A stretch of 64,000 nucleotides of DNA. It comes from Cinnamomum chago. Taxonomy: Eukaryota > Streptophyta > Magnoliopsida > Laurales > Lauraceae. The translations under genes were made by a program, and so were the position numbers. The notes below the pieces were generated by a model that had not been told where the DNA came from, searched no databases, and saw only the letters and a list, made by a program, of their open reading frames with translations. Within the stretch, counting starts at the first letter, position 1. Every line of letters begins with the position of its first letter. Below, piece after piece: positions 23,269 through 34,800 of the stretch. The DNA lies in NCBI GenBank assembly GCA_038049695.1, contig CP142460.1, positions 23,997,001 to 24,061,000 on the forward strand, written 5' to 3'.

Positions 23269-24200
23269 GTACATCGACGATATAGCTTTTGCAGTCGATG
23301 TGCCTCGAAGAGAATCTTGAAGAAGAGCTTCTGACTTGACCAAGAGTCTTTGAGCATTTTTTTTTTATTTTATTTTTATTTTTTTTGATGGAGTAGCCTT
23401 TTGAGCTTCCAGGGGATTTGTATGGTAGTGATAGGAATCATGTACCATCTTGAGGCAAAGTATTGAAGATGACATCAGGGATGCGGATTTGGATTTTTGT
23501 TTTGACCTTGAGTCCTAACAGGCTGTATGTGGCAAGTTAGGGGGTCGGATTTGGTTTTGACCGTGTGACCCAACAAGCTGTATGTAGAATGTTGGGGGGG
23601 TCAGGTTTTGGTTTTTGGTTTTGGTCTTGTGACCTAACAAGCTGTATGTGGAATGTTAGGGGACCGGTTTGATTTTTGGTGAAATGTCAATTTCAAGGTT
23701 TGGCTCAATTTGGCTCATGAGGCTTGGAATTTTTGTATGGTCCAATCAACTCAAAAGAGGCATGGAACCATTTTTTTTTTTTTTTTTTATGCTCTTAGTA
23801 AGAGGAATTTTGACTAAAAGCCACTTTTAGTGCCTAGGTGGTCAGACCTGGCTCATATGGGCTAACCCATGGGACCTTAAGCTTTGAAGATGGCTTAGAT
23901 CTCATATGGTGTCATTTTGTAAAGAATATCTAAAAATATTTCCTTTGGATGGAGAATATCTAAAAATATCTTTACTTTGAGAGATTTTCTCAAGTTTCCT
24001 TGATTTTGGGAAAGATTCTCTCAAAATATCTTTATTTGGGAGCGAATATCTATCATTCCCTTTCTTTTTGGAGAGAATTTCTCAAGGAATCTTTGTTTTG
24101 GGAGAAAATATCCCAAGTTTCCTTTTCTTTTGGGAAGGTTGCTAATTTTTTAGCACTTACCTTCTTACTTTTCTCCTCTTTCCTCTTTTGGTCTTGCTTT
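23269..24200. repeat. Degenerate short repeats between LTR and antisense gene
   Basis: No gene. Three units of about 65 bp containing CAAGCTGTATGTGGAATGTTAGG-like sequence lie at about 23500-23665. A looser set with GAGAATATCTAAAAATATC and AAGTTTCCTT lies at 23925-24140. A T run is at 23771-23790. Confidence 0.6.
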
Positions 24201-24204
24201 CTTC

Positions 24205-24212
24205 TATAAAAG
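24205..24212 (+). promoter_or_regulatory. TATA box of the antisense gene
   Basis: TATAAAAG lies upstream of a short leader that ends in a good splice donor (CAA|GTAAGT near 24341). It is on the plus strand, opposite to the element. Confidence 0.6.
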
Positions 24213-24349
24213 CAAGGGAGGTGGGATCTCTTGCTCCTATTGCTTTCTTTTTGCAAAAGTCTTCAAGAGTTGCTCCAAGATCAAGAATTCTCCTTCTTTA
24301 AGAGTCTTCAAGTTCTTCTTCTTCTCCATCCATAGCTTCAAGTAAGTTA

Positions 24350-24715
24350 CCTTTTTTTTTTCTTTTACAAGAAATCCATGTAGAAATAGGATGGGAAAAA
24401 AAGAAAGTGTTTCTTTTCTTTCTCTCTTTTTTTTTCTTCTTTCTTTCTTTTTCTTTTCTCTTTTTTTTTCTTTTTCCTTTTTGCACGTTTTTTCTTCTTT
24501 TTTTTTTTTTTCGTGCTTCTCTTTTTTTTTCTCTTTTTGCATTTTTTTTTTTGGGTGGGCCGTACGGCCCACAGGCCAGCCCCTTTTTTTTTCTTCTCTT
24601 TCTTTTTTTTTTTTTTTTTTTTATCTTTCTCCCTCTTTTTTTTTTTTGAGAAAGTTTTCTTTCTTCTTTTTTCTCATCATGACAATGCATCCCTTTTTTT
24701 TTTGTTGCATATCAA
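24350..24715 (+). repeat. Long polypyrimidine tract in the antisense gene's first intron
   Basis: About 350 bases almost entirely T and C on the plus strand, with runs of 8-20 T. The apparent Lys-rich (minus) and Phe-rich (plus) frames here are low complexity, not genes. Its place between donor (24341) and acceptor (25040) suggests it is intronic. Confidence 0.8.
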
Positions 24716-25040
24716 GATGTTCATACATGCTTTTGTTTTTGTAACAATTGATAGCATGATGCGGTGACATACCTGAAAACCTTTGCAAAGTTAGGAATTT
24801 GGAGCTTGCAGCAATGTTGAGCCCTTCCTGATTTTGCGGAGTTTTTCAAGGTTTCGAAAGTTTGGAGTTTTGGAGCTCGCAGTGATGTTGAGCCTATCTC
24901 CAAGCTTTCTATTTCTGTCGGGGTACTTCTTTTTCTTTGGAATTGCCCCGAGGTCATGCCGAAATTTCGCCAGATTTTTTTTAGCAAAATTTCGTCATTT
25001 TGATGATAATTCTTTCCTCCTTTTTTTTGACCTTTTGCAG

Positions 25041-26993
25041 GTGGTCCTTCTAGAACAGACAAGGGTAAAGAACCTATCACAAGCGTACCTCGTCGATCTG
25101 CGCAATCTTCTAATCCGGCCGTCCAGCAGGCCTGGGAGAAGGTGCAATACGTCGAGCAGCACCTCGAGGAGTGTGACTCCCTCAATAGAGAGGAGGCGCG
25201 GCAGGCACTGATTGCTCGCAAAGGAGAGGATTTCTATAAAATCATGGTAAGCAGCCGTCCCTGGGTGATAGAGGATCAGAGGGTGTTGCCCAAGCCTACC
25301 TTCTTCTTTGGTGATGCAGCCCCAGCTGATATGACGTATCGAAGGAGATGCTTCCAGTTTTCCTACACAGTTGATGGTGTGAAGAAAACTGTTGCCACCC
25401 GATCGACTTTTGATCGTACTATCTCGATCATGAGTCTCTCTCCCACGTGCCTAAAGAGGGAAGATCCTCCAAGATGGGTGAGGAGGACCAACGTGGTCAA
25501 GACCGGGGTTTTCATTGGCGGTTCTCCTGGACATATGGAGAAGTCGCCTGCTGACATGGACATCTTGATGCCGGCCAGCAACTACCAGGGCGCAGATTAT
25601 CCATCGGTTGATTTGAAACCGATGGGCCTTGGCATCTTCAGTGGTGACGGCAGCAACTGGGTGAAGCCTTTTCGACTCCGCGGCCGCTTCAGTGCTGACT
25701 CCGAGTGGAAGTCTTGGACTGACCATATCTTGTTTGTTGGGGGCGCCAGAAGACAAACCAAGGGACTCTGAAATGAATGCAGAATCTCCAACTGGTATTA
25801 CTTTTTTCGCTTTCTTTTCTTTTTTGTCTGTGACTTGATTTGCTAACACACATTTTTTTTTTGTATCAGCTGATTTATCACAGGATTCCGACGACTTTGA
25901 ACCATCGATGGACGCCAGTGTTGACGATACTTCCGAAGAGTTCATGGAGAAGGAAAGCATTCCGCCAATCGTCGAAGAAGGTACTTTCATAGTAATAACC
26001 CTGATAGTGATTTTTTAACAGGATCGTATTCATACCTTTTTGTGTTTGGCAGATTTTGAAGTGACAGAAGAGAGTCCATCGCTTCCTTCAGAGCCAGAGC
26101 CAGGGATGCCAGAAGTTGACCCAGCAATTGGGACTCCTCCAGCCAATTCTGACGCGGCAGAGGCAAGACCTCATGTTGATATTCCTTCTCCAGCGGCCCC
26201 GATTGGAAAGTGTTCTGTTGTTACTCTTCTGATGGGACATGACTTGGGCAGCCAATCCACAGAGAAGGGTGATTCTTCATCTGGCCCATCTCTTCAATAT
26301 GCGAAGAAGGTGGTGATGCGGGTTTTGAGCTCTTGGATTGAGACCCTCCTTTCTGGACACTTGGATGTTGCACGTAGCAAGATTCCACATGTGAAGGAGA
26401 TTCTCAAAGATGCTGAGGATGATATTGGTCTGGATGTTACGGACGCCCGGGCGATCGTTGATAGGATCATTGCATTAGGCGACAGGTGGTTTGAGACCAT
26501 CAGCTATCCTGATGACCAGTTCTTCCAAGAGATGTTCATGAACCCTGCTGAGAAGTCTCAATCGGAATTGAAAGAGACTGCACAGGGCAGGAAGCAGCTG
26601 GTTCGGGAGAGGAACAGAGCGGAGTTAGACATCATCAGGCTGCAGTATGACCTTAACATCCTTGATGGAGAGGTTGAGGAGGCAAGGAAACAGCTCGAAC
26701 ACTTAAAAGCCCAAGTCTCCAGTACGTGGACCGCTATAACAGAGGCTCGTGACAGGGAGAGTGCTTTGATTTGCCAAGTTGCAGAGGCCGATCAGATTCT
26801 CAATAGGAAGGCTAGAGAGAATGAACGATGGCAGATTGCTCGGGATAATCTTCCTGGTGTAGCAGAAGGGATAGAGCCTTCTCCAGCTACTCATGGCAGA
26901 TTCTTGAAGAAGCGTGCCTTGGAGACTCTGACGGATGAAGCCAGGAGTTTGCTTGAAGAGCTGAAAGCTTGGCCGGAGAGCATTTTTGGCTGA
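25041..26993 (+). pseudogene. Antisense split ORF (aORF) of the nested Tat element
   Basis: Coding-like sequence opposite to the element, between its gag and 3' LTR, the position of the extra antisense ORF known from Tat elements. Proposed exons are 25041-25794, 25870-25980 and 26053-26993, with GT/AG borders and kept frame (acceptors TTTGCAG, GTATCAG, TTGGCAG). Near a run of five G at 25739-25743 the frame must shift by one to avoid a TGA at 25769, so this copy is probably broken. The N-terminal exon with the start codon is not identified. The first exon is rich in Trp, Arg and Asp without a domain I can name; the second and third are acidic, and the last 200 residues are predicted coiled coil (ELDIIRLQYDLNILDGEVEE). 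Function is unknown. Confidence 0.6.
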
Positions 26994-27154
26994 GGCCTTG
27001 TTGTTTTTTTTTTTTGGTACCACATGTATTTTTTGGTACTTTTTTTTTGTTTTCCCTACGCTCACTCAAATATTGTGATTAAAGTGATTGCTAAATGGGA
27101 TGTGATCAAAAGTTTGTCATTTTGTGAGAAATCTTTTGACAAATGATTGTTTTG

Positions 27155-27635
27155 GCATGGGAGCCAGTTTTTGAGACATGTTTTGGCATGGGAGCCAGAT
27201 TTTGCTTGCGGCATGAAAGCCAATTTTTGGGTGGCATCTATAGCCGGATTTGGGTTTATGGCATGAGAGCCAAAATTTTGGATGGCGTGGAAGCCGAAAT
27301 TTTGAGGTGGCGTGGAAGCCGATTTTGGTGGCGTGAAAGCCAAATTTTGGGATGGCATGAGAGCCAATTTTTTTGAGATGGCATGAAAGCCGAGTTTTGA
27401 GGTGGCATGAAAGCCGATTTTTTTTTAGTGGCATGAAAGCCGGTTTTGGTATGGCATGTGAGCCAATTTTTGTTTTTGGTGTAAGAAACAGATTTTGTTT
27501 TTGGCATGAAAGCCGGATTTTTTGAAAACCGAATTTTGTTTTGTTGGCATGGAAGCCGAATTTTGATTTTTGGCATGAAAGCCGGATTTTTGGCATGGAA
27601 GCCGGGTTTTTTGGCGTGAAAGCCAGGTTTTTGGT
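27155..27635 (-). repeat. Minisatellite, about 18 GGCATGAAAGCC units
   Basis: Units of about 20-30 bp, each GGC[A/G]TG[A/G][A/G]AGCC followed by a GATTTT-type T-rich spacer. Frames across it (for example 27117-27641 on the minus strand) are repeats and not real genes. Closely related GGCATTTATAGCCGATTTT pairs occur in both LTRs of the same element. Confidence 0.9.
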
Positions 27636-27645
27636 TTTCAAAAAT

Positions 27646-28040
27646 GCAAGTATCGACTAAAAGTCGCCTCCCTGCTGAATGGTATTGCAATTATCGATGG
27701 AATGTCGCCTCCTTGCTCATTCGGTTGCGAGTATCGATGGAATGTCGCCTCCCCGCGGATTTGGGTGCAAGTATCGACTAAGCGTTGCTTCCCTGCTTTT
27801 TTCTTCAAAAATTTTGTTTTGTGGGTATCGATGGAATGTCGCTTCCCCACGATGTTTGAATTTTGAGGTTTTTTCGAACCTTTGTTTTGTTTTTGTTTGT
27901 TTTGAAATTTGGGTTGTGGATATCAACTAGAACGTTGCGTCTCCACGATTTTGGGGTTTTGGAAGTATCGAATGGGGTTCGCATCCTTCCGATTTTGGGT
28001 TTTGCAAGTATCGACTGAACGTCGCTTCCCTGCGGTTTTT
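27646..28040 (-). repeat. Second minisatellite with GTATCGA...GTCGC units
   Basis: Seven or eight degenerate units of about 45-60 bp containing AGTATCGATGGAATGTCGC and a T-rich spacer. It lies between the first minisatellite and gag, in the space where pol would be in a complete element. Confidence 0.85.
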
Positions 28041-28459
28041 TGAAAAACCATTTTTTGTTTAAAGACACGAGGGTCGTAAATTTTGACTCAAAACCATTTT
28101 GGTGGTAAAAGCCGGGGTGGACTAGGGCTGAAATCCTTAGGTCCTGATTTTGTTTCAAACCATGAATTTTGGGTTCAAGGATCGAAAATTTTGGTCAAGT
28201 TTGGGAAGAGGCTCCTAAACTTGGATTTTTGGATTTGCTTTTTTTTTTTTTAACAATGAAACGATGAAAGAAACATTGTTTTGAGGGGTTTTTTTTAGAA
28301 ATTTCAACAAGAGGATGAAAATTCCAAAAGGAGTGGGTTTGACGAGCAGATACCTAGGAATAGGCTTTGGCCGTGCAGGCGTCGCTCTGACCCGATGGGG
28401 AAAGCCTTCAAGGGTAGTACCGCTTCAAGAACTTTCCATTGATGGGCAGCATACATCTG
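28041..28459. other. Interior of nested Tat element, no gene seen
   Basis: AT-rich spacer between the minisatellites and the truncated gag 3' end. No protease or RT motif is seen on either strand. Confidence 0.6.
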
Positions 28460-29545
28460 TCACCCTCCATGTTTAGAGGTTGCAATGGAAATTGGCTCCT
28501 TCTTTGATGACTTCTGACTGTTGAGGTCTTTGATCACCGTTTCAGCCTCCATAGAAGCTTCTAGGAGTTCTCCCAGGTTTTTTGATTTGTTGCCGATGAT
28601 CATGGAACGGATTCTTGTTCTCATGTTGTTACGGCAGATGTCGACTAGCGACGCTTGTGGCAATACATCTGAGCATTTGTACGCCATGGCTTTCCATTTG
28701 TGAATGAAGTCGTATGTAGACTCATTCTCCCCCTGTTTCAGGCTACAGAGCTGAGCCATAGTAACAGGATGATCCTCACCTTTGAAGTGAGTCAAGAAGC
28801 GTGACTCCAGCATGGCCCAATTCTAAATGGAGTTCTCTGGAAGAGTGGAGTACCAATCAAAGGCCGTACCTTTTAGGGTGCTTGCAAAGAGGCGAATCTT
28901 GAGTGCATCTTGATCCGTAATAGCTCCTGTCAGGATCTTGAAGTGGATGACATGCTGTCTGGCTGAACCTTTCCCCGTATACGTTTGGAGAGTAGGTTGC
29001 TTGAATTTTGTAGGGAACGGGACCGAGTCCATCCACAAGGGATATGGTGGCTTGATCCCATGCTCCTTTAGCGTATCCTCTTCTTTTTCTTTGGCGAGGA
29101 TATCGTCAACGTCCTTTTTGGTAAGGGCGCGTGACTCACTATTTTCCGCATTTTCCTCGTTGCCTTGGTGGCTCGGAGGAACTTCATTATTTGGCGGATG
29201 TTGGATAGTGAGAAGGAGGTTTTCCATTAGGGCCTCTATTCTTTGCTGTCCTTGTTCCAGCTGCTGGATGCGTGCAGCTACGTCATCATGTGACGGAGGT
29301 TGCTCAGCATTTGTGACCAAGACGTTCACTCTTCGAGAGTCGAAAGAGGATACAGTCTTGGTGACTGAGCTAGAGCTCATTCTTTTAGATGAAGAGCTCG
29401 AAGAGTGATCACTCCGATGTCCTTGGCTTGAAGGAGCGGGAGAGTTTTCTTTATGTCTTCGTGTCCGGGAGACGCTGCGGGTCACCGGACGCCTGACATG
29501 GATTTTTGTTGCCAACTTTTGGTGTCTTCTGGTTTTGCCAACCAT
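28460..29545 (-). pseudogene. gag of nested Tat element, truncated
   Basis: Minus-strand frame from 29545 to 28460, interrupted once by an in-frame TAG at about 28823-28825. The N-terminus is basic (MVGKTRRHQK, RRPVTRSVSRTRR) and Ser-rich, then a Gln/Glu helix (IQQLEQGQQRIEAL). The retrotransposon gag domain follows: KFKQPTLQTYTGKGSARQH, LFASTLKGTAFDWYSTLP, then (after the stop) LESRFLTHFKGED and LKQGENESTYDFIHKWK. It stops before any zinc knuckle and no protease follows. If the stop were suppressed it could give a capsid-like protein; otherwise only the N-terminal part is made. Confidence 0.88.
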
Positions 29546-29701
29546 ATGGACAGCAGCAATTTGGTTGGGTCTTTCTTTTTCAACCCATTTTTGGGAAACT
29601 TGGAGCGTAGGAGGTTGAGTCCTCCGTTTCTCTAGTCTCTTTTGTCGGTATGATGCGTGGCGGCGTGCTCGACGAGCGAGTTGAGCCTCGGTCAGCTCTG
29701 G

Positions 29702-30412
29702 CTAGGCTTTGACGATGAAGGATGTACTCCCTCGGGTGCAGCAGCCGAGCTTGTCTTCTTTGTAGTTAGGCAAGGACAGGATGCGGACCCGGTCCTTCGC
29801 CTGTTGCAGCGAGGCTTTGAATTGTGCAAGCTCGGCCCCTGTAGAGATGAAGGGTCGAACTGCAGTTTTGCAGGCCTTAGCAGACGCTTGGGGAGGCCTG
29901 GTGATGTAGGATTTGATTTTTGGCTTGTAGGAACAAGCTGGTTGATGCTGAATTGACCTGGGAATCAGGTCAGAGATGGGTTTCTCCTCTTTCATGTAGA
30001 AGAGAGGGTAGAACCGGTTTTCTTTGAGCGGGGCCAAGTATGCTGGCTTGGCAGATGCTCGGGACCTCCTTTGTTTCGATGAAGGCCCTGGGGACCAAGT
30101 CTTGGGACGGACCTGGCTGTTTGCGGGCTGAGGCTTCGCGGGGGTCGCCTTTGGTGTCACGGCGGTGACACATTGGGAGGCGATTTTCTGCTTCTTAGCG
30201 GGAGCAGCCTGTTCTTCAAGAAGTGGGAATGGTCCCAATGTCCCAAAGAAAATAGTCCGGGGAGTCGAGGTCGACCCGGAGTTTGGTGAATTGTTGGTGG
30301 TGTTGACGCTGTGGCAACTAGCAGTGCGCTTATGAGTGCACACATTCTGCTTCTGTTGAAGCATCTGCTGGTGCTTTTTCTCGTCGAAGGTGATGGTCAA
30401 GGAAGCTGCCAT
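29702..30412 (-). CDS. ORF upstream of gag in nested Tat element, function unknown
   Basis: An open frame of 236 codons on the element's sense strand, starting with ATG (MAASLTITFDEK) at 30412, between leader and gag. It is rich in Lys, Gln, Pro and Ser, with basic stretches (KQRRSRASAKPAYL) and no domain I can name. Some Tat elements of the Ogre type have an extra ORF in just this position, which is why I list it; similarity to those proteins cannot be judged from the sequence alone. The frame has no stop or frameshift, unlike gag and the antisense ORF. Confidence 0.5.
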   Translation of the reverse strand: MAASLTITFDEKKHQQMLQQKQNVCTHKRTASCHSVNTTNNSPNSGSTSTPRTIFFGTLGPFPLLEEQAAPAKKQKIASQCVTAVTPKATPAKPQPANSQVRPKTWSPGPSSKQRRSRASAKPAYLAPLKENRFYPLFYMKEEKPISDLIPRSIQHQPACSYKPKIKSYITRPPQASAKACKTAVRPFISTGAELAQFKASLQQAKDRVRILSLPNYKEDKLGCCTRGSTSFIVKA

Positions 30413-30814
30413 TGTTAGTAAACTTCTGAAACAGGACCAGATCCATTAGTAATCACAAGAATATAATGATTATAAATGGAAAAAAAAGAAGCAATCTATG
30501 GGTTTGCCTTTTCAGATTACTCAAGGGATATGACCCAGGCGACGTGAGGAAGGCAAAAGCCATAGAGGGCACAATTGTTCTGATTGCAAGTATGGTGAGC
30601 CCCAAAATGAGCGTCCCAGTGACTGCTAGAAGCAATTGTAAACCTAAATTCGACTTATCGCGAAGCAGGGCTTGCTCGAGATAAGAAGAATATAAGGTTG
30701 GAGTTTTACAAATGCGCCGGTCGCGAATACAGTAGACCCTGAAAGGGCGTACTAGCACCGCTAGACACAAATGCTGGAGATCGCATCCATGAGATGGGAT
30801 CCTCTGGTTTTTGA

Positions 30815-31880
30815 AATGTCAAAATGGATTCATCAAGGAGAGCATGTGGTATCCCGATCCAAAGACGGGCTCAACGATTTCCGCGAGCACCAGTACCCCG
30901 GAAGGAACCATAATTTCTCGGATCCGAATCCAAAATGACGAGAGTTTTTTTTTGAAAGGCCAAGATCAGGTCCATCAAAGAGAGCAAATGATGTTCCAAT
31001 CTGAACACGGGCTCAGCGGATAATCGCAAGCGCCAGTGCTCAGAAAGGAAGAGACCAAAATTTCTCAGATCTGAACCTAAAAATGACGAAAGCTTTTTTT
31101 TTTTTTTAAGATTTTTTATTTATTTATTTATTTATTTTTTGAAAAGTTTAGTTTTTTTTTTTTTACAATTTTTATTTAAAAGACAAGGGAGCACACATAG
31201 GCTTCCTAACCCGGTCTTATGAAATCACAATTGATAGAATTGCCCCCAGGTAAGGGTAGGATTACTTAATGAACCCGTTTGGAGGACCCTTGCCTCGAAC
31301 AGTCAGGCTGTCTCCACACTCTGGACAAGGCTTTTCTTGAATCAACCGAGATCAAAGAACGCAGTTGGTTTGGCCTTAGCGGTCTATGTCTTTCTTTTTT
31401 TTTTACTAGACTCATTGAAGAGAAACAATGATCCAAAACCTTAGTCGAACAGGCTCAACATTTCTGCAAGCGCGATGAATGATAGGATAGGATCAAAACT
31501 TCTCAATTTTGAATCCAAAACGAAAAGAAGTTTGATTTTTTTTTTTTTTTAATTCTAATGAATTCATCAAAGAGAAACAATGATCCAAAACCTTAGTCGA
31601 ACAGGCTCAACATTTCTGCAAGCGCGATGAACGATAGGATAGGATCAAAACTTCTCAATTTTGAATCCAAGGCAAAGAAGTTTGCTTTTTTTTTTTTTTT
31701 TTTTTTTTTTTTTGGAAATCTCTAACAGACTCATCGAAGAGAAACAATGGCCCAATCCCCGATCCAAGCCGGTCTCAGCGGATAATCGCGAGCGCCAATG
31801 CCCAGAAAGGAAAGGATCAAAGTTTCTCAATTTTGAATCCAAAACGAGAAAACTGAACTTTTTTTTTTTTTGAAAAGAGA
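30815..31880 (-). repeat. Leader with five ~130-150-bp repeats, each with a poly-T tract
   Basis: Related units begin at about 30820, 30965, 31408, 31560 and 31735. Shared parts are CATC[A/G]AAGAGA, GCTCA[A/G]C, GCGAGCGCCA-like and TTCTCA[A/G]ATTTGAATCC, and each ends in a T run (A run on the sense strand). Units 3 and 4 are nearly identical. The region is non-coding. Confidence 0.8.
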
Positions 31881-32052
31881 AAGAATGGAAATAGATTCAA
31901 AGAATTTGACATTTCCAAAGAATCCCATCTCATGCGAAATCCAACATAGGCCACCAGCCAAAAAGTAGCCAAGGAATTCGGAAAAGAAACATAAGCAAAG
32001 ATATAATATGCGAATATTTCAATTCCAAGCATCCGGTGTTCTCAAGTAAACG

Positions 32053-32074
32053 GGTCCCACCGGGTGTGCCAACC
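32053..32074 (-). promoter_or_regulatory. Primer-binding site of nested Tat element
   Basis: On the minus strand TTGGCACACCCGGTGGGACC lies 2 bp after the LTR end. It is similar to the TTGGC-start sites of plant Tat/Ogre elements. Confidence 0.75.
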
Positions 32075-34800
32075 TGATGGAACGCGCTCCAATGACCCCG
32101 GGCGCTACCGGGCGTCGGCGGACGTGGGAGTCCGTTTGGTCCGACCCTTTCGCCCCCGGAGGGCGGAGCGTGCATCAACGCTTTTGGGTGTTTGGGTGGG
32201 TGTGCCAGATTTTCTATTTTACTTGGAATTACAAGTGATGATCCAGAGATCAATCTTCGCAAGTAAAAAAGGAAATCAACTTCTTTTCAAGTTTCCATTG
32301 CATATATATTTAAGAAAAGAGACAGTTTTTTGATTTTGCCGTAAAAGGCGATTTTTTGGCATTTATAGCCGATTTTTGGCGTTTATAGCCGATTTACAAT
32401 TCTCATCAATAATGAAAGACAAGACTTGTGGTTTTTTGTCTCTTTAAAAAAAATACAAAATACAATGAAAAGCGAGAAAGGAAGAATCTAACTTTTCAGG
32501 AGATTGTGGGAGGGACCCGTTTAGATTGACGGTCGCGAGTCATGTATGGACTCCGCCATCATCCATGCAAATGAGAACGTCGGATGCTTTGGATTCGCTT
32601 GGCTTGGCTATATCCTCAGATTTTTAGAGAACAAAGACCGAGAGAAGGTCTTATGTTCAATAAAAAGCCGAGTAGAAGGGCTGAAGAGCCATGTCTAAGC
32701 CACTTTTGTTGAAGTAGAAGGTAAAGGACCTTGGGGGGAGTGCCCCCCAAGGGACTTTTGTCACCTTGTAGTGGAGGCTGCTGCGGAATTCCGACAGAGG
32801 TTTCTCTCTCTCTGAGCTTCTGAATCTCTAGAGCAGGAATTGCTGATGATTTCGATCCCCCGGAATGCTTGGAGGGGACTCCTATTTATAGCCTTTAGGT
32901 AGCCTTTAGGAGTGATTTATGAGCCTTTATGGTAATAAAGCTCATTAAGGGAGGAGTTACAAGTTTAATTGTCTCTTGCTTTGTAACTCCTGCCCCTTGG
33001 ATTTCATTGGCCGGAGGAGAGTCATGGGCATTTAATCGCCTTTAATCTCCATTATGTTAGGAGTTTCATGGCTTGAATGCCATGATTGTTTGGACTTGTA
33101 ACTCCTGAACAGAGGCTTCTGATTGGGCCGTCCAAGATAATGGGTTAATGACTGCATTAACTTGCCATAAACGGGCCAATTGATAGCATTAAGTGGCCGC
33201 CTTAGTAGCTGAAGAGTCGCGGGCCATGTTGCGTCTTTTGGAATCCCCTTTGCGATGATCATCGATGGATCCTTATGTAAATCAACATCAGATGATCATG
33301 TAGTTTCAGACATTGGTTGATACCAGCGGGCCGGCAGCATCTGTCCAGTTGATTTCACGATCGGGTGGGCAGAAAGTGCACTTTTTTGGTTGTTCGGTTG
33401 GCGATCAATGAAGTTTTTGAAGTTCTGGAAAGGAGTCCTGTGATCTTGATGAATATCAGTGAATTTGGAGCCTCAAAAGCCTGAATCTGGAAAAATCACA
33501 GGGACAGAACAACTCGTCTCGCGAAAACGGACGAAACGGGGGGTCCCTGGGCGAAATCGGCGCCCCGGACCTCCCAGGGTCGCAGGCATGGCCCAGGGTC
33601 GCAGGGGTCTGCGACCCTGGGGGGAAAATCCCTTCCCGGGGCCCCTTTTTGGCCGTTTCTCGTCGTTTTTCGCTTCCGTTTTTTTTGCTTGTTTTCTCTG
33701 ACATTTCTCCACATTATTTGGCTTGATTTCCCTCTGAAAAACCTGATGAGAATCCTTGCAAATTGGTTTGCAAAGTTTCTGATTTTCCGGGAAAAGCCGA
33801 ACGCAGAACTGCTGATTTTCCGCCAGAAGCTGAAACAGGATCAAACGATGTCGGAATGACCTGAAATTTGAGGTGAAGCTTCTTGAGCATTAAATAAGAC
33901 CAACCATGGGCTTTCGTTTGAGTTTTGAAGCCGTTTGGGGTCATGCAAACGCTTGCCTTTATTTCACCGCGAAGGAAATGCCGAGCTTTGACTTTCGGTC
34001 AAACGATGTCCGATTGACCTGAAATTCGACGTGTGACTCCCTCATCAGTAGATAAGACAAACCACAGGATTTTGTTAGAGTTTTAAAGCCATTTGGAGTC
34101 ATGCAAACGCTTGCCTTTATTTCACCGCGAGGGAAATGCCGAGTTTTGCCTTTCGGTCAAACGATGTCCGATTGACCTGAAATTCGACGGGTGACTCCCT
34201 CATCAGTAGATAAGACCAACCACAGGCTTTGGTTTGAGTTTTGAAGCCATTTGGGGTCATGCAAACGCTTGCCTTTGATTTCACCGCAAGGGAAATGTCG
34301 AGCTTTGACTTCTGGTCAAACGATGTCCGATTGACCTGAAATTCGACGAGGAGCCTATTGGATTCATTTTGAGATGATCCACAAGCTCCGAATTGGGTGC
34401 CATGGTCCCGGGGTGCTCTGCCGCTGGTAGGCTTGATTCAGCCGTTGGAGAGTTGATGATGGGTCAAACGTTGCTGGTTTGACTTGAGACTTGACGTGGA
34501 GCCCTTTGGACATATTTTGAGAACATCCATAGGCCCCTGATCGAAGATTTGGTGTCTCCGATTCTGCCGCCGCCGGGAGCGCTTGTTTAGCTGTTGGAGA
34601 AGTGAAGCTAGGCCAAATGATGTCGGAATGGCCCGAAACTTCATGTGTACCTCTCTTTTGGTTGTTTTGAATGACCTTGCAGTTTTTGTTTGATTCTAAC
34701 AAGATCTGATGCTTGAAGTGGCGCCTGCCTATTTTTGGTAGGATGCGGCTCCACGTAGCTTTTGGTGTAAAGAGGCAAAGTGACATTTTTGGTGTCAACA
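32075..34800 (-). repeat. 5' LTR of nested Tat element
   Basis: 2,726 bp, almost identical to 20528-23254. The TATA box is GGCTATAAATAGG on the minus strand (plus 32881-32892). A visible difference from its partner is at about 33546-33560, where GGGCGAAATCGG replaces GGGGCCCTTTTCGG. It is followed by TCCAG (34801-34805). Confidence 0.93.

Larger units (their letters stand above)
20528..34800 (-). mobile_element. Non-autonomous Tat-like element without pol, 14.3 kb
   Basis: LTRs of 2.7 kb (20528-23254 and 32075-34800) are flanked by identical TCCAG (20523-20527 and 34801-34805). Minus orientation follows from the primer site TTGGCACACCCGGTGGGACC (minus strand, plus about 32053-32072), the purine tract GAGGGGGCATT before the other LTR (plus 23255-23265) and minus-strand TATA boxes in the LTRs. 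In element order the 8.8-kb interior has a repeat-rich leader, an unknown ORF, a truncated gag, two minisatellites and an antisense split ORF. No protease, RT, RNase H or integrase can be read, so it depends on proteins made elsewhere. The LTRs differ little, so it is younger than the parent. Confidence 0.92.

Noticed and set aside
24237..24767. Long Lys-rich (minus) and Phe-rich (plus) open frames
   Set aside because: They translate a polypyrimidine/polypurine tract; no complexity or domain, and the tract lies in a probable intron.
27062..27690. Minus-strand frames with repeated FHAKKPGFHAK-type peptide
   Set aside because: Translation of a minisatellite; several frames show equally repetitive products.
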